NCBI RefSeq assembly: GCF_001455965.1
Contig: NZ_LKKO01000002.1
Location: 62,001 to 126,000, forward strand
Origin: Methylobacterium sp. GXS13
Lineage (GTDB): Bacteria; Pseudomonadota; Alphaproteobacteria; Rhizobiales; Beijerinckiaceae
Reading direction: 5' to 3'
DNA: 64,000 nt
Below the pieces are notes generated by a model. It ran no database searches. It was given only the letters and a program-made list of their open reading frames with translations, and was not told the origin of the DNA. The translations under genes were made by a program, and so were the position numbers. Positions 1-7,992 of the stretch are shown piece after piece. The first letter of the stretch is position 1; every line of letters starts with the position of its first letter.

Positions 1-81
1 GAGATCGACGAAGCCGAGATTGATCGTGATCTTCTCGCTGTCCGGCACCTTGGGCCGGAATTCCTGCACGGTGTCTGTCAT
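1..81 (-). CDS. Ribbon-helix-helix (CopG-like) protein, N-terminal fragment
   Basis: Only the first 27 codons lie in the window, starting with ATG at 81 and running off the left edge. The peptide begins MTDTVQEFRPKVPDSEKITI and continues NLGFVDL. From memory this resembles the N-terminus of small alphaproteobacterial ribbon-helix-helix regulators, in which the ITINLG segment forms the DNA-contacting beta strand. The call rests on this short match alone, so the family is tentative. A GGGAGGGCGAGGCG stretch just upstream of the ATG on the minus strand can serve as the ribosome-binding site. Confidence 0.45.
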   Translation of the reverse strand, partial: MTDTVQEFRPKVPDSEKITINLGFVDL

Positions 82-176
82 CGCCTCGCCCTCCCTGGGC
101 CATCCGGTTGGATGGTCTAGAGATGGTAAGCGCATGCTGTGGTGCAAGAGGCGGTTGCCGCGCGGCCCGAAACCAG

Positions 177-303
177 CGTGGTTTCAAAAGGTCCGGGACC
201 TTTTGCGGGTCCAGGGCAGAGCCCTGGTGTCGGGCTTCGCCCGAGATCGGGGCTGTGCGCCCCGAACCCTACCAAAGGGCTTCGCGCCCTTTGGAAACCC
301 CTA
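177..303 (-). repeat. Composite palindromic intergenic element (family D), copy 1
   Basis: A chain of short perfect hairpins fills this gap: arms at 186-204, 211-227, 248-264 and 272-294, the last with CCAAAGGGC/GCCCTTTGG arms. The same CCAAAGGGC hairpin next to a CAGGGCAGAGCCCTG hairpin recurs at 15710-15770 and, diverged, at 18103-18160, there in the opposite orientation. It looks like a REP-type element between the clipped gene and prpE. It may also stop transcription from either side. Confidence 0.7.
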
Positions 304-314
304 AGTCCCCGCGC

Positions 315-2240
315 TCAGTCCGCGCCGATCCCCCGCCCCTTCAGGCTGGCGTCGATCTCGTCGAGCACAGCGGCGTCGTCGATGGTCGCCGGCATGGTCC
401 AGGGCTCGTGGTCGGCGATGCGCTTCATGGTGGCGCGCAGGATCTTGCCGGAGCGGGTTTTCGGCAGCCGCTGGACGGTCAGCGCGAGCTTGAACGCCGC
501 CACCGGGCCGATCTCGTCACGGACCTTGGCGACGAGCTCGCGCTCGATGTCCGCGGGGGCGCGGTCGACCCGGGCTTTGAGTACCACGAAGCCGCAGGGC
601 ACCTCGCCCTTGAGCGCGTCCCGGATGCCGATCACCGCGCATTCCGCGACATCCGGATGGCCGGCCAGCACCGCCTCCATGCCGCCGGTGGACAGGCGAT
701 GGCCCGCGACGTTGATGATGTCGTCGGTCCGCCCCAGCACGGTGATGTAGCCGTCGGCGTCGATCACCCCGGCATCCGAGGTGTCGTAATAGCCCGGGAA
801 GGTGGCGAGGTAGCTCGAGTGCATCCGCGCGTCCGAGCCCCAGAGGGTCGGCAGGCAGCCGGGCGGCAGGGGCAGGCGGATCGCGATGGTGCCCATCGTG
901 CCGGGCGGAACCGGCTTGCCGCCCTCGTCCAGGACCGCGACCGTGTAGCCCGGCATCGGCACGCAGGTGCTGCCGTGCTTGACCGCCAGGAGGCCGAGGC
1001 CCAGCGGATTGCCGGCGATCGGCCAGCCGGTCTCGGTCTGCCACCAATGGTCGATCACCGGCCGGCCGAGCACCCGCTCGGCCCAGGCGACCGAATCCGG
1101 GTCCGCCCGCTCCCCGGCCAGGAACAGGCTGCGGAACACCGAGAGGTCGTAGTCGCCGATCAGCGACCCGGACGGATCCTCCTTCTTGATCGCGCGCAGG
1201 GCCGTCGGCGCCGTGAACAGGCAGACGACGCCGTGCTCGGCGACCACCCGCCAGAACGCCCCGGCATCCGGCGTGCCCACCGGCTTGCCCTCGTACAGGA
1301 CCGTGGTGCAGCCGTGCAGCAGCGGCGCGTAGACGATGTAGGAATGGCCGACCACCCAGCCGATATCGGAGGCGCAGAAATAGGTCTCGCCGGGCTGGAC
1401 GCCGTAGAGGTTGGGCATCGACCAGGCCAGCGCCACGAGGTAGCCGCCGGTATCCCGGACCACGCCCTTGGGCTTGCCGGTCGTGCCGGAGGTGTAGAGG
1501 ACGTAGAGCGGGTCGGTGGCGGCCATGGCCACGCAGGCGGCCTGCTTGCCCGCCGCCTCGGCGGCCGCGACGGTTTCCGCCCAGTCGTGGTCGCGCCCGG
1601 CGACCAGGCTCGCGGCGCATTGGGGCCGCTGCAGGATCAGGCAGGCCTCCGGCTTGTGCCGGGAGGTGGCGATCGCGAGGTCCAGCAGCGGCTTGTAGGC
1701 GACCACCCGGTTCGGCTCGAGGCCGCAGGAGGCGGCCAGCACCACCTTCGGGGCGGCATCCTCGATCCGCACCGCCAGCTCGTTGGCCGCGAAGCCGCCG
1801 AACACCACCGAGTGCACGGCCCCGAGCCGGGCGCAGGCCAGCATGCCGAACAGGGCCTCGGGCACCATCGGCATGTACAGCACGACCCGGTCGCCCTTGC
1901 CGACACCGAGCTCGGCCAGCACGGCGGCGAGCGCCGTCACCGAATCGCGCAACTCCCGGTAGCCGCTGCTGCGCTTCGTCCCGGTGACGGGGGAATCGTA
2001 CAGGATCGCCGCCTGCTCGGCCCGCGCCCCCTCGGCGTGCCGGTCCACCGCGTTGTGGCAGGCGTTGAGCGTCCCATCCGGGAACCAGCGGCCATAGGGG
2101 CCGGATTTGGGGGCGAAGGCCTGCGCCGGCTCCTGCGCCCAGTCGAGCGCCCCGGCCGCCTCCAGCCAGAACGCCTCCGGGTCGCGGCGCGCCGCGTCGT
2201 AGATCTCGGGATAGCGGCCCGGCAGGCTGGCGGTGGTCAT
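315..2240 (-). CDS. prpE: Propionyl-CoA synthetase (acetyl-CoA synthetase family)
   Basis: An AMP-forming acyl-CoA synthetase of 641 residues that should activate propionate, or another short acid, to its CoA ester in the cytoplasm. The N-terminal acetyl-CoA-synthetase-type lid is followed by the phosphate-binding loop YTSGTTGKPKG near residue 247, the adenylate motif DHWWQTETGWPI, YYDTSDAG, GRTDDIINVAGHR, and the PKTRSGKILR motif with the catalytic, acetylatable lysine near residue 597. The TGWPI core and length fit PrpE better than Acs. The ATG at 2240 was chosen because the family homology begins there; in-frame upstream codons read as non-protein sequence. An in-frame ATG at 2279 is possible. 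No prp or methylmalonyl pathway genes are adjacent. Confidence 0.88.
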   Translation of the reverse strand: MTTASLPGRYPEIYDAARRDPEAFWLEAAGALDWAQEPAQAFAPKSGPYGRWFPDGTLNACHNAVDRHAEGARAEQAAILYDSPVTGTKRSSGYRELRDSVTALAAVLAELGVGKGDRVVLYMPMVPEALFGMLACARLGAVHSVVFGGFAANELAVRIEDAAPKVVLAASCGLEPNRVVAYKPLLDLAIATSRHKPEACLILQRPQCAASLVAGRDHDWAETVAAAEAAGKQAACVAMAATDPLYVLYTSGTTGKPKGVVRDTGGYLVALAWSMPNLYGVQPGETYFCASDIGWVVGHSYIVYAPLLHGCTTVLYEGKPVGTPDAGAFWRVVAEHGVVCLFTAPTALRAIKKEDPSGSLIGDYDLSVFRSLFLAGERADPDSVAWAERVLGRPVIDHWWQTETGWPIAGNPLGLGLLAVKHGSTCVPMPGYTVAVLDEGGKPVPPGTMGTIAIRLPLPPGCLPTLWGSDARMHSSYLATFPGYYDTSDAGVIDADGYITVLGRTDDIINVAGHRLSTGGMEAVLAGHPDVAECAVIGIRDALKGEVPCGFVVLKARVDRAPADIERELVAKVRDEIGPVAAFKLALTVQRLPKTRSGKILRATMKRIADHEPWTMPATIDDAAVLDEIDASLKGRGIGAD

Positions 2241-2395
2241 CGGCGCGGCGAGTCCTCGGGGGCCGCTCTTCGGCGGCATCCCGGGGAGATTAGCCGATTC
2301 TGGTTTCTTGCGCGCGAGCGGACGGTGAGGATGATGTGAGCAGACGGATCGTTTGAGACACGGCCTGACCAAGAAACCGCCTCTCCCACCAACCC

Positions 2396-2505
2396 CCCTC
2401 ATCCTAAGGTGCCGCGCAGCGGCCTCGAAGGAGGGCTCCAGGGATCGCAGGGGCCTCTGGAGGACTCCTTCGAGGCCCGCTGACGCGGGCGCCTTAGGAT
2501 GAGGG
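2396..2505. repeat. Long inverted repeat (family B), copy 1
   Basis: Outer arms CCCTCATCCTAAGG (2396-2409) and CCTTAGGATGAGGG (2492-2505) are perfect complements. Inner arms GGCCTCGAAGGAG and CTCCTTCGAGGCC extend the stem. A shortened relative with the same CTCGAAGGAGGGCTC and CTCCTTCGAGG arms lies at 6423-6510. There is no coding content; it sits upstream of prpE. Confidence 0.75.
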
Positions 2506-2536
2506 GCAGGGTCGGGAGAGCACGGTCGTCACCCGG

Positions 2537-2573
2537 AAAAAACCGCCGCACCGGGCGGACCGGTGCGGCGGTT
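2537..2573 (-). terminator. Rho-independent terminator of the upstream YdcH gene
   Basis: A perfect 13-bp stem, AACCGCCGCACCG at 2541-2553 pairing with CGGTGCGGCGGTT at 2561-2573, has a 7-nt loop. Read on the minus strand it is followed directly by a run of six T. It lies 43 bases downstream of the stop codon of the minus-strand YdcH gene (2616-2798), so it fits an intrinsic terminator for that gene. Confidence 0.85.
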
Positions 2574-2615
2574 CTCGTCGTGCACTTACGTCCGGGAGGG
2601 ACAGTCAGGCGCGGC

Positions 2616-2798
2616 TCAGTGCAACGTATCGTTGCCGGCCTGCAGCCGTTTGATTTCGTCCTTGAGGAGAAGTTTCCGTCGCTTCAATTCGGCAATGTGG
2701 AGGTCGTTTGCAGAAGGCCTGTGGATCGCCTCGTGAATCTCACGCTCGAGGGCTTCGTGCTTCCGGGCGAGTTGGCTCAAATGCGTCTGCAGCGACAT
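2616..2798 (-). CDS. YdcH (DUF465) family small protein
   Basis: A 60-residue basic, helical protein. The sequence MSLQTHLSQLARKHEALERE followed by the conserved LKRRKLLLKDEIKRLQ motif is the hallmark of the YdcH/DUF465 family, which forms a short two-helix coiled coil and has no settled function. The ATG at 2798 has an AGGAG ribosome-binding site about eight bases upstream. A strong terminator follows the stop. A second member of the same family lies head-to-head about 170 bases away, so the two are probably divergent paralogues sharing a promoter region. Confidence 0.9.
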   Translation of the reverse strand: MSLQTHLSQLARKHEALEREIHEAIHRPSANDLHIAELKRRKLLLKDEIKRLQAGNDTLH

Positions 2799-2971
2799 GA
2801 GTCGAATCTCCTGTCATTGTTCCGACACATGGAGACTGGCACAGGATGCCACACCTGTCGAAGCCTTTTCTCCGGCCAAGCCTGACGAATGCTTACCGGG
2901 CCGGCTTGTCCCGCGGCGGGGTGTAACGCATGCTCTTCGACACGGAACGGTCTTCGATACCGCGGGTGACG

Positions 2972-3193
2972 ATGGCGGACGAGTCGAACGAAAACGTGCA
3001 GCCGGCGGATCTCGAAGCCGAGCTGAATCGGCTGCGCGAGGAGCACCGGGGGCTCGACGGTGCCATCGAGGCGCTGGAGCGCAGCGTCGCCGGGGACCAG
3101 CTCCAGATCCAGCGCCTGAAGAAGCGCAAGCTGACCCTGCGCGACCGGATCTACCATATCGAGGACGCGCTCACCCCGGACATCATCGCGTAA
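2972..3193 (+). CDS. YdcH (DUF465) family small protein, second copy
   Basis: A 73-residue protein with the family motif LQIQRLKKRKLTLRDRIYHI near its C-terminus, preceded by a coiled-coil segment rich in Glu, Leu and Arg. It is more acidic at the N-terminus than its neighbour at 2616-2798. Start choice is uncertain: the ATG at 2972 gives the usual family length of about 70 residues, whereas an in-frame ATG at 2930 would add 14 residues. Neither has a clear Shine-Dalgarno sequence. It lies upstream of purE in the same direction with a 126-base gap, so co-transcription is possible but not shown. Confidence 0.8.
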   Translation: MADESNENVQPADLEAELNRLREEHRGLDGAIEALERSVAGDQLQIQRLKKRKLTLRDRIYHIEDALTPDIIA

Positions 3194-3319
3194 GCGGATC
3201 GTCCCGAAAGCCGGAAACCATCTTTCGGGACTATCCGTCGATGCCGGTGGACGCTCCGGCGCGACGCCTTGCCGCCGGCCCGCCCCGCCTGTAAGCGGCC
3301 TCTTTTGCCGGGATCAACG

Positions 3320-3817
3320 ATGGCGTCGCCTCCGGTTGCGATCATCATGGGCAGTCAGTCCGACTGGGCGACCATGCGGCACGCCGCAGAGACGCTCGAC
3401 GCGCTCGGCGTGCCGTACGACGCGCGCATCGTCTCGGCCCACCGCACCCCCGACCGGCTCGTGGCCTTCGCCAAAGGCGCGGTCGCGGCCGGGTTCAAGG
3501 TCGTGATCGCCGGCGCCGGCGGGGCCGCGCACCTGCCCGGCATGGCCGCCGCGATGACCCGCCTGCCGGTCTTCGGCGTGCCGGTGGAATCCAAGGCCCT
3601 GTCCGGCCAGGACAGCCTGCTCTCGATCGTCCAGATGCCGGCCGGCATCCCGGTGGGGACCCTGGCGATCGGCCGGGCCGGGGCGGTCAACGCGGCCCTG
3701 CTCGCCGCCGCGGTGCTGGCGCTCGCCGACGCGGGCCTGGCGGAACGCCTGGAGGCCTGGCGCGCGGCCCAGACCGCATCGGTGGCCGAACGGCCGGAGA
3801 CGGACACACCTTCGTGA
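3320..3817 (+). CDS. purE: N5-carboxyaminoimidazole ribonucleotide mutase
   Basis: A 165-residue class I PurE, which converts N5-CAIR to CAIR in de novo purine synthesis. Visible family motifs are IIMGSQSDW near the N-terminus, the SAHRTPDR loop with the catalytic histidine, and the substrate loop [11 protein letters not shown]. The ATG at 3320 places GSQSDW at the expected distance from the start; an earlier ATG at 3269 would add a non-conserved basic stretch. The stop overlaps the GTG start of purK by four bases, so the two are translationally coupled. The pairing with PurK is functionally expected, because PurK makes the N5-CAIR substrate. Confidence 0.95.
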   Translation: MASPPVAIIMGSQSDWATMRHAAETLDALGVPYDARIVSAHRTPDRLVAFAKGAVAAGFKVVIAGAGGAAHLPGMAAAMTRLPVFGVPVESKALSGQDSLLSIVQMPAGIPVGTLAIGRAGAVNAALLAAAVLALADAGLAERLEAWRAAQTASVAERPETDTPS

Positions 3818-4923
3818 CGGACACAGCTTTGAAGCCCGGCTCCACCCTCGGCATCGTCGGCGGTGGCCAGCTCGGGCGCATGATCGCGCTCGCTGCGGCC
3901 AATTACGGGCTGAAGGTGCATGTCTATGCGCCCGACCGGGACAGCCCGGCCTTCGACGTCGCCGCCCGCACCACCTGCGCGGCCTACGACGATGCCGAGG
4001 CGCTGGCCGCCTTCGCGCAGAGCGTCGACGCGGTGACCTACGAGTTCGAGAACATCCCCCGCGCCACCGCCGACATCCTCGCCCGGCACGCCGCCCTGCA
4101 TCCGAACGCCGAGGCGCTCGCCACCACCCAGGACCGCCTGACGGAAAAAGAATTCATCAACCGGCTCGGCATCCCGACCGCGCCGTTCCAGGCGGTGGAC
4201 ACGCCCGACGACCTCGACCCGGCGATCGCGGCGCTCGGCTTGCCGGCGGTGCTCAAGACCCGCCGGTTCGGCTACGACGGCAAGGGCCAGCGCATCCTGC
4301 GCGAGCGCGCCGAGGGCGACCGCAACGCGCTGTTTGCCGAGTTCGGCGGCGCGCCGCTGATCCTGGAGGGCTTCGTGCCGTTCGAGCGCGAGGTCTCGGT
4401 GGTGGCCGCCCGCGGCCGCGACGGCGGCTTCGCGGCCTTCGACCTGTGCGAGAACGAGCACCGCGACCACATCCTGGCCCTGACCCGGGTGCCGGCCCCC
4501 GGCCTCACCCCCGAGACCGCCCGCGCCGCCCTCGACATCGCCCGGCGGATCGCCGATGCGCTGGACTATGTCGGCGTGCTGGCCGTCGAGATGTTCCTGG
4601 TGCGCGAGGACGGTGCCGAGCGCCTCGTCGTCAACGAGATCGCGCCGCGGGTCCACAATTCCGGGCATTGGACCATCGAGGGGGCGACGACCTCGCAATT
4701 CGCCCAGCATGTCCGGGCGGTGTGCGGCTGGCCGCTCGGCGATTCGGCCCGGGTCGGCGGGCTGCCGGTGGAGATGCGCAACCTGATCGGCGCCCAGGCG
4801 GACGACTGGTCCGCCCTGCTGGCCGAGCCCGGCGCCCACCTGCACCTCTACGGCAAGGGCGAGGCCCGGCCCGGCCGCAAGATGGGCCACGTCACCCGGC
4901 TGGGGCGCGTGCCGGAGGCCTGA
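3814..4923 (+). CDS. purK: N5-carboxyaminoimidazole ribonucleotide synthase
   Basis: A 369-residue ATP-grasp enzyme that makes N5-CAIR from AIR, ATP and bicarbonate. The N-terminal nucleotide-binding fold starts with [36 protein letters not shown] spacing, [12 protein letters not shown] and the metal/ATP site [18 protein letters not shown] are all conserved, and length is normal. The start is GTG at 3814, inside the purE stop (GTGA overlap), so expression depends on purE translation. The downstream gap of about 280 bases shows no obvious terminator hairpin with a T-tract. Confidence 0.95.
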   Translation: MTDTALKPGSTLGIVGGGQLGRMIALAAANYGLKVHVYAPDRDSPAFDVAARTTCAAYDDAEALAAFAQSVDAVTYEFENIPRATADILARHAALHPNAEALATTQDRLTEKEFINRLGIPTAPFQAVDTPDDLDPAIAALGLPAVLKTRRFGYDGKGQRILRERAEGDRNALFAEFGGAPLILEGFVPFEREVSVVAARGRDGGFAAFDLCENEHRDHILALTRVPAPGLTPETARAALDIARRIADALDYVGVLAVEMFLVREDGAERLVVNEIAPRVHNSGHWTIEGATTSQFAQHVRAVCGWPLGDSARVGGLPVEMRNLIGAQADDWSALLAEPGAHLHLYGKGEARPGRKMGHVTRLGRVPEA

Positions 4924-5207
4924 CCGGGCCCGGTTCTGCGGCTTCGGGAACACACCGGACCGGCCGCACGCGCGCCGGAGGCCGCGACACGGCCTGCGCG
5001 CGTCCGCGAGCCATACCTTCGCCACATCCCGAAGCTTCCACCACGGCGTGACCGGTCGCGGGACCGCGTATCCTTAAGCCGGCATTCACCGCGATGCGCG
5101 ACGGTGCCCCGGAGACGAGGGGGCGCGGCGTAAGCCGGGCGACAGACAAGATTCGGGGGCGGGGTGGGCACGCGGGATGCGGGTCGCGCCCCGGGGAGAG
5201 TGGGGCG

Positions 5208-6080
5208 ATGATCGTACGCAACGGGCTGGCACACAAGATCGCGCTGATCGGCGCGGCCACGCTCTCGGCCGCGGCGCTTGCGGGCTGCGAGACCGTCGGA
5301 AGCGCCGCCGGCCCGCGGCAATACGCGGTGGTGGAGACCGACACCACGGGCGCCACCACCGTCAACATCGCCTCGCTGACCGAGGTGATCCAGCGCAACC
5401 CGAACGACGCCGCCGCCTACAACACCCGCGGCGCCGCCTATGCCCGGGCCGGCCAGTTCAACGACGCCATCGCGGACTTCACCAAGGCGATCCAGATCGA
5501 CCCGAATTCGGGCTCGGCCTACAACAACCGCGCGCTCGCCGAGCGCCAGGTCGGCCGCGACGCCGCCGCCCTGCAGGACTTCACCAAGGCGATCGGCATC
5601 GATCCGAATTACGGCCCGGCCTATATCGGCCGCGCCAATGTCGAGCGCGCCCAGGGCAATCTCGACCAGGCGCTCGCCGACCTCAACGTCGCGATCCGGC
5701 TGATGCCCGAATCGGCCGAGGCCTACCACGCCCGTGGCCTGGTGCGGCAGAAGCAGGGTCAGGACACCCAGGCGATCGCCGATTTCGACGCCGCCATCGA
5801 CCGCAACCCGTTCGTGTCCGCGCCCTACGCGGCCCGCGGCCAGAGCCTGATCGCCACCAACCAGTACCCGAAGGCGATCGAGGACTACAACGCGGCGCTC
5901 AACGTCAACAACAAGGACGCCACCTCCTGGGCCTATCGGGGCCTGGCCTACGAGAAGTCGGGCCAGCGCAAGGAGGCGCTCGAGAACTACCAGCGCGCCG
6001 CCGTGATCGAACCCAACAACGCCGTCGCCCGCGCCGGCCTCGGCCGCGTGCAGGGCGGCGTGGGTTCGCTGTTCAACTGA
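5208..6080 (+). CDS. Tetratricopeptide-repeat lipoprotein
   Basis: A 290-residue protein starting with a lipoprotein signal peptide: a charged N-terminus, a hydrophobic run and the lipobox LAGC with the acylated Cys near residue 27. The rest is about six tandem TPR units, recognisable by repeats such as AAYNTRGAAYARAGQFNDAI and IDPNSGSAYNNRALA. This resembles NlpI-type or TPR peptidoglycan/secretion scaffolds; the exact partner cannot be read from sequence. The ATG at 5208 follows a GGGGAGAG ribosome-binding site and gives a proper signal peptide, unlike longer in-frame starts. It is transcribed alone and followed by two repeat elements. Confidence 0.85.
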   Translation: MIVRNGLAHKIALIGAATLSAAALAGCETVGSAAGPRQYAVVETDTTGATTVNIASLTEVIQRNPNDAAAYNTRGAAYARAGQFNDAIADFTKAIQIDPNSGSAYNNRALAERQVGRDAAALQDFTKAIGIDPNYGPAYIGRANVERAQGNLDQALADLNVAIRLMPESAEAYHARGLVRQKQGQDTQAIADFDAAIDRNPFVSAPYAARGQSLIATNQYPKAIEDYNAALNVNNKDATSWAYRGLAYEKSGQRKEALENYQRAAVIEPNNAVARAGLGRVQGGVGSLFN

Positions 6081-6168
6081 TTTTTTGCTCCCTTCATCCA
6101 ACCCATTCTGACAGGCTCTGGTCTTTCGATTGACAGACGGGCTTGCAACGCCAGGACGAGGCGCGGGT

Positions 6169-6411
6169 CCCCTCTCCCGCACGGGCTGAGATGTTCACAC
6201 ATCGGCTGGTGGAAGGCGCGACGCGCTCTCCTCCCCCTTGCGGGGAGGCGTTGGAGGTGGGGGTGGTGCAGAAGGCACCGTGCCGTTCGATCCTGCACCA
6301 CCCCCACCCCTGACCCCTCCCCGCAAGGGGGAGGGGAAATGCGTGGTGTTTCAGAGGCTTGCGACAGGGCAATCTCGATCTGTGAATCCGCTAGCCCGCA
6401 CGGGAGAGGGG
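6169..6411. repeat. Nested inverted-repeat element (family A), copy 1, MITE-like
   Basis: The outer arms CCCCTCTCCCGCACGGGCT (6169-6187) and AGCCCGCACGGGAGAGGGG (6393-6411) pair with two mismatches. Inside are perfect 19-nt arms at 6230-6248 and 6316-6334 around a CTTGCGGGGAGG core, plus a third pair GGTGGGGGTGGTGCAG/CTGCACCACCCCCACC. Related units occur at 7717-7945, 57845-58137 and 59121-59240. No protein is encoded. The layered symmetry and shared flanks suggest a non-autonomous mobile element rather than a simple terminator. Confidence 0.75.
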
Positions 6412-6422
6412 GCTTGTCGCGC

Positions 6423-6510
6423 TCCATCCTCGAAGGAGGGCTCTAGCCAGCTGCACGATCCCTGGAAGGCTCCTTCGAGGCTCGCTGCGCGCGCACCACA
6501 GGATGATGGG
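6423..6510. repeat. Inverted repeat (family B), copy 2, shortened
   Basis: Arms CCATCCTCGAAGGAGG and CTCCTTCGAGGCTCG...CAGGATGATGG form an interrupted stem, with the same core sequence as the longer element at 2396-2505. It lies directly downstream of the family A element and just before the stop codon of the acyl-CoA dehydrogenase gene at 6544. Confidence 0.6.
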
Positions 6511-6543
6511 TTGGGCGGGATGGGGTAAGGCCAAAAAAGCCCC

Positions 6544-7698
6544 TCACGCCGCCAGCAGGCCGTTCTCCCCTTGTGTGATCCGGCGCAGGTGGTGGGCGGT
6601 GTCGCCGAGCTGGTATTCGATCATGGCGAGCCGCTTGAAGTGGTGGGCGCCGAGATATTCGAGCGTCATGCCGATGCCGCCGTGGAGCTGCACCGCCTCC
6701 TGGCCGACGAACCGGCAGGCCTTGTTGATCTGCACCTTCACAGCCGCCAGCGCCGCCGCGCGCGCCCCGGAATCCTCCGCCTCCACCATCATGGCGGCGT
6801 AGAGCGCCATCGAGCGCGCCTGCTCCAGCTGGATCAGCATGTCCACGGCCCGGTGCTGCAGCGCCTGGAACGAGCCGACGCTGACCCCGAACTGCGTGCG
6901 GGTCTTGAGATATTCCACCGTCAGCTTGTGAAGCGCGTCCATGGAGCCCACCGCCTCGGCGGCCAGCGCCGCGATCCCGTGCTCGATTATCCGCTCAAGC
7001 AGGGGCAGGCCCCCCTCGGGGTCGCCCAGCGCCGCGTCGGCCGGCAGCGTGACCTCCGAGAACGACACCTCCGCGGCCCGGCCGCCATCCTGGGTCGGGT
7101 AGGCCTCGATCGCCACCCCCGCGGCGTCGGCCGGCACCAGGAACAGCCCGATCCCGTGCGGGTCGCGCCGCTCCCCGGAGACCCGAGCCGAGACCACCAT
7201 CAGCCCGGCCGCGTCGGCATTGGGCACGACGCTCTTGGCCCCGCTCAGCACGAACTTTTCGCCGGAGCGCCGGGCCACCGTGGCGACATCCTCCAAGTCG
7301 TAGCGCGATTGGCGCTCGGTATGGGCCAGGGTGAGCCGCAGGCTGCCGTCGATGACACCGGGCAGGAGCGTCTCTTTCTGCGCCGGGCTCCCGCCGAGCC
7401 GGAGCGCCGTCGCGCCGAGCACCAGGCTCGCGAACAGCGGCTCGACCACGAGGTTGCGCCCCACCGCCTCCATGACCAGCATGGTCTCCACCGGGCCGCC
7501 GGCGAGCCCGCCCTCGGCTTCCGAGAAGGGCAGGCCGGTGACGCCGAGCTCGGCGAACGCCGCCCAGCCCGCCTCGGGGAAGCCCAGCGGCGCTGTCAGC
7601 CGCGCCTGCCGGCCCTCCAGCGACGGGTACAGGTCCGCCGCCAGCCGCTCGACGCTGTCGCGCAGGAGCGACTGGTCCTCGTTCAGGTCGAAATCCAT
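6544..7698 (-). CDS. Acyl-CoA dehydrogenase
   Basis: A 384-residue flavoprotein expected to introduce the alpha-beta double bond into an acyl-CoA, using FAD and passing electrons to ETF. It begins MDFDLNEDQSLLRDSVERLA, typical of the helical N-domain. The C-domain contains RTQFGVSVGSFQALQHR and AVQLHGGIGMTLEYLGAHHF, standard FAD-contact segments. The ATG at 7698 follows GAGGAG about eight bases away. It shares direction with a second dehydrogenase and a thiolase, separated from them only by a family A repeat, so the three probably act together. Adjacent dehydrogenase pairs sometimes form heteromers; that is an inference here. The acyl substrate is unknown. Confidence 0.88.
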   Translation of the reverse strand: MDFDLNEDQSLLRDSVERLAADLYPSLEGRQARLTAPLGFPEAGWAAFAELGVTGLPFSEAEGGLAGGPVETMLVMEAVGRNLVVEPLFASLVLGATALRLGGSPAQKETLLPGVIDGSLRLTLAHTERQSRYDLEDVATVARRSGEKFVLSGAKSVVPNADAAGLMVVSARVSGERRDPHGIGLFLVPADAAGVAIEAYPTQDGGRAAEVSFSEVTLPADAALGDPEGGLPLLERIIEHGIAALAAEAVGSMDALHKLTVEYLKTRTQFGVSVGSFQALQHRAVDMLIQLEQARSMALYAAMMVEAEDSGARAAALAAVKVQINKACRFVGQEAVQLHGGIGMTLEYLGAHHFKRLAMIEYQLGDTAHHLRRITQGENGLLAA

Positions 7699-7716
7699 GT
7701 CTGGCTCCTCGATCGT

Positions 7717-7945
7717 CCCCTCCCCTCTGCGGGCCACGATGTTCCCACATCGATTCATGTGAGGCGCGACGCGCTCTCCTCCCCCTTGTGGGGAGGAGTG
7801 GGAGGTGGGGGTGGTGCAGGACCGGGCGTGACGGTGCCTTCTGCACCACCCCCACCCTGACCCCTCCCCACAAGGGGGAGGGGAAATGCGTTGTGTTTTA
7901 AAGACTTGCGACCGAGAAGCCCCGATCTGGGAATACGATAGCCTC
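7717..7945. repeat. Nested inverted-repeat element (family A), copy 2
   Basis: Perfect 19-nt arms at 7778-7796 and 7863-7881 (CCTCCCCCTTGTGGGGAGG and complement) enclose a second GGTGGGGGTGGTGCAG-type pair. The left flank (GATGTTCCCACATCG...GGCGCGACGCGCTCT) and right flank (GGGGAAATGCGTTGTGTTT) match copy 1 at 6169-6411, although the right outer arm is degraded. It is inserted between two acyl-CoA dehydrogenase genes that read in the same direction. Boundaries are approximate. Confidence 0.7.
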
Positions 7946-7992
7946 AAAGCGGTGGGTGGGATCGGCTGGGGCGGCTGGCGGCCCGCCCCGAC

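Noticed and set aside
20..304. Open frame at the left edge overlapping the family D element
   Set aside because: Much of it is palindromic repeat sequence, which would not code for a stable protein.
108..2339. A 743-codon open frame on the plus strand across prpE
   Set aside because: It is the antisense of a clearly conserved propionyl-CoA synthetase and is a by-product of high GC; its composition is Arg/Gly/His-rich and shows no family motif.
3355..5025. A 556-codon minus-strand open frame over purE-purK
   Set aside because: It covers two coupled purine genes in antisense and has no recognisable domain or ribosome-binding site.
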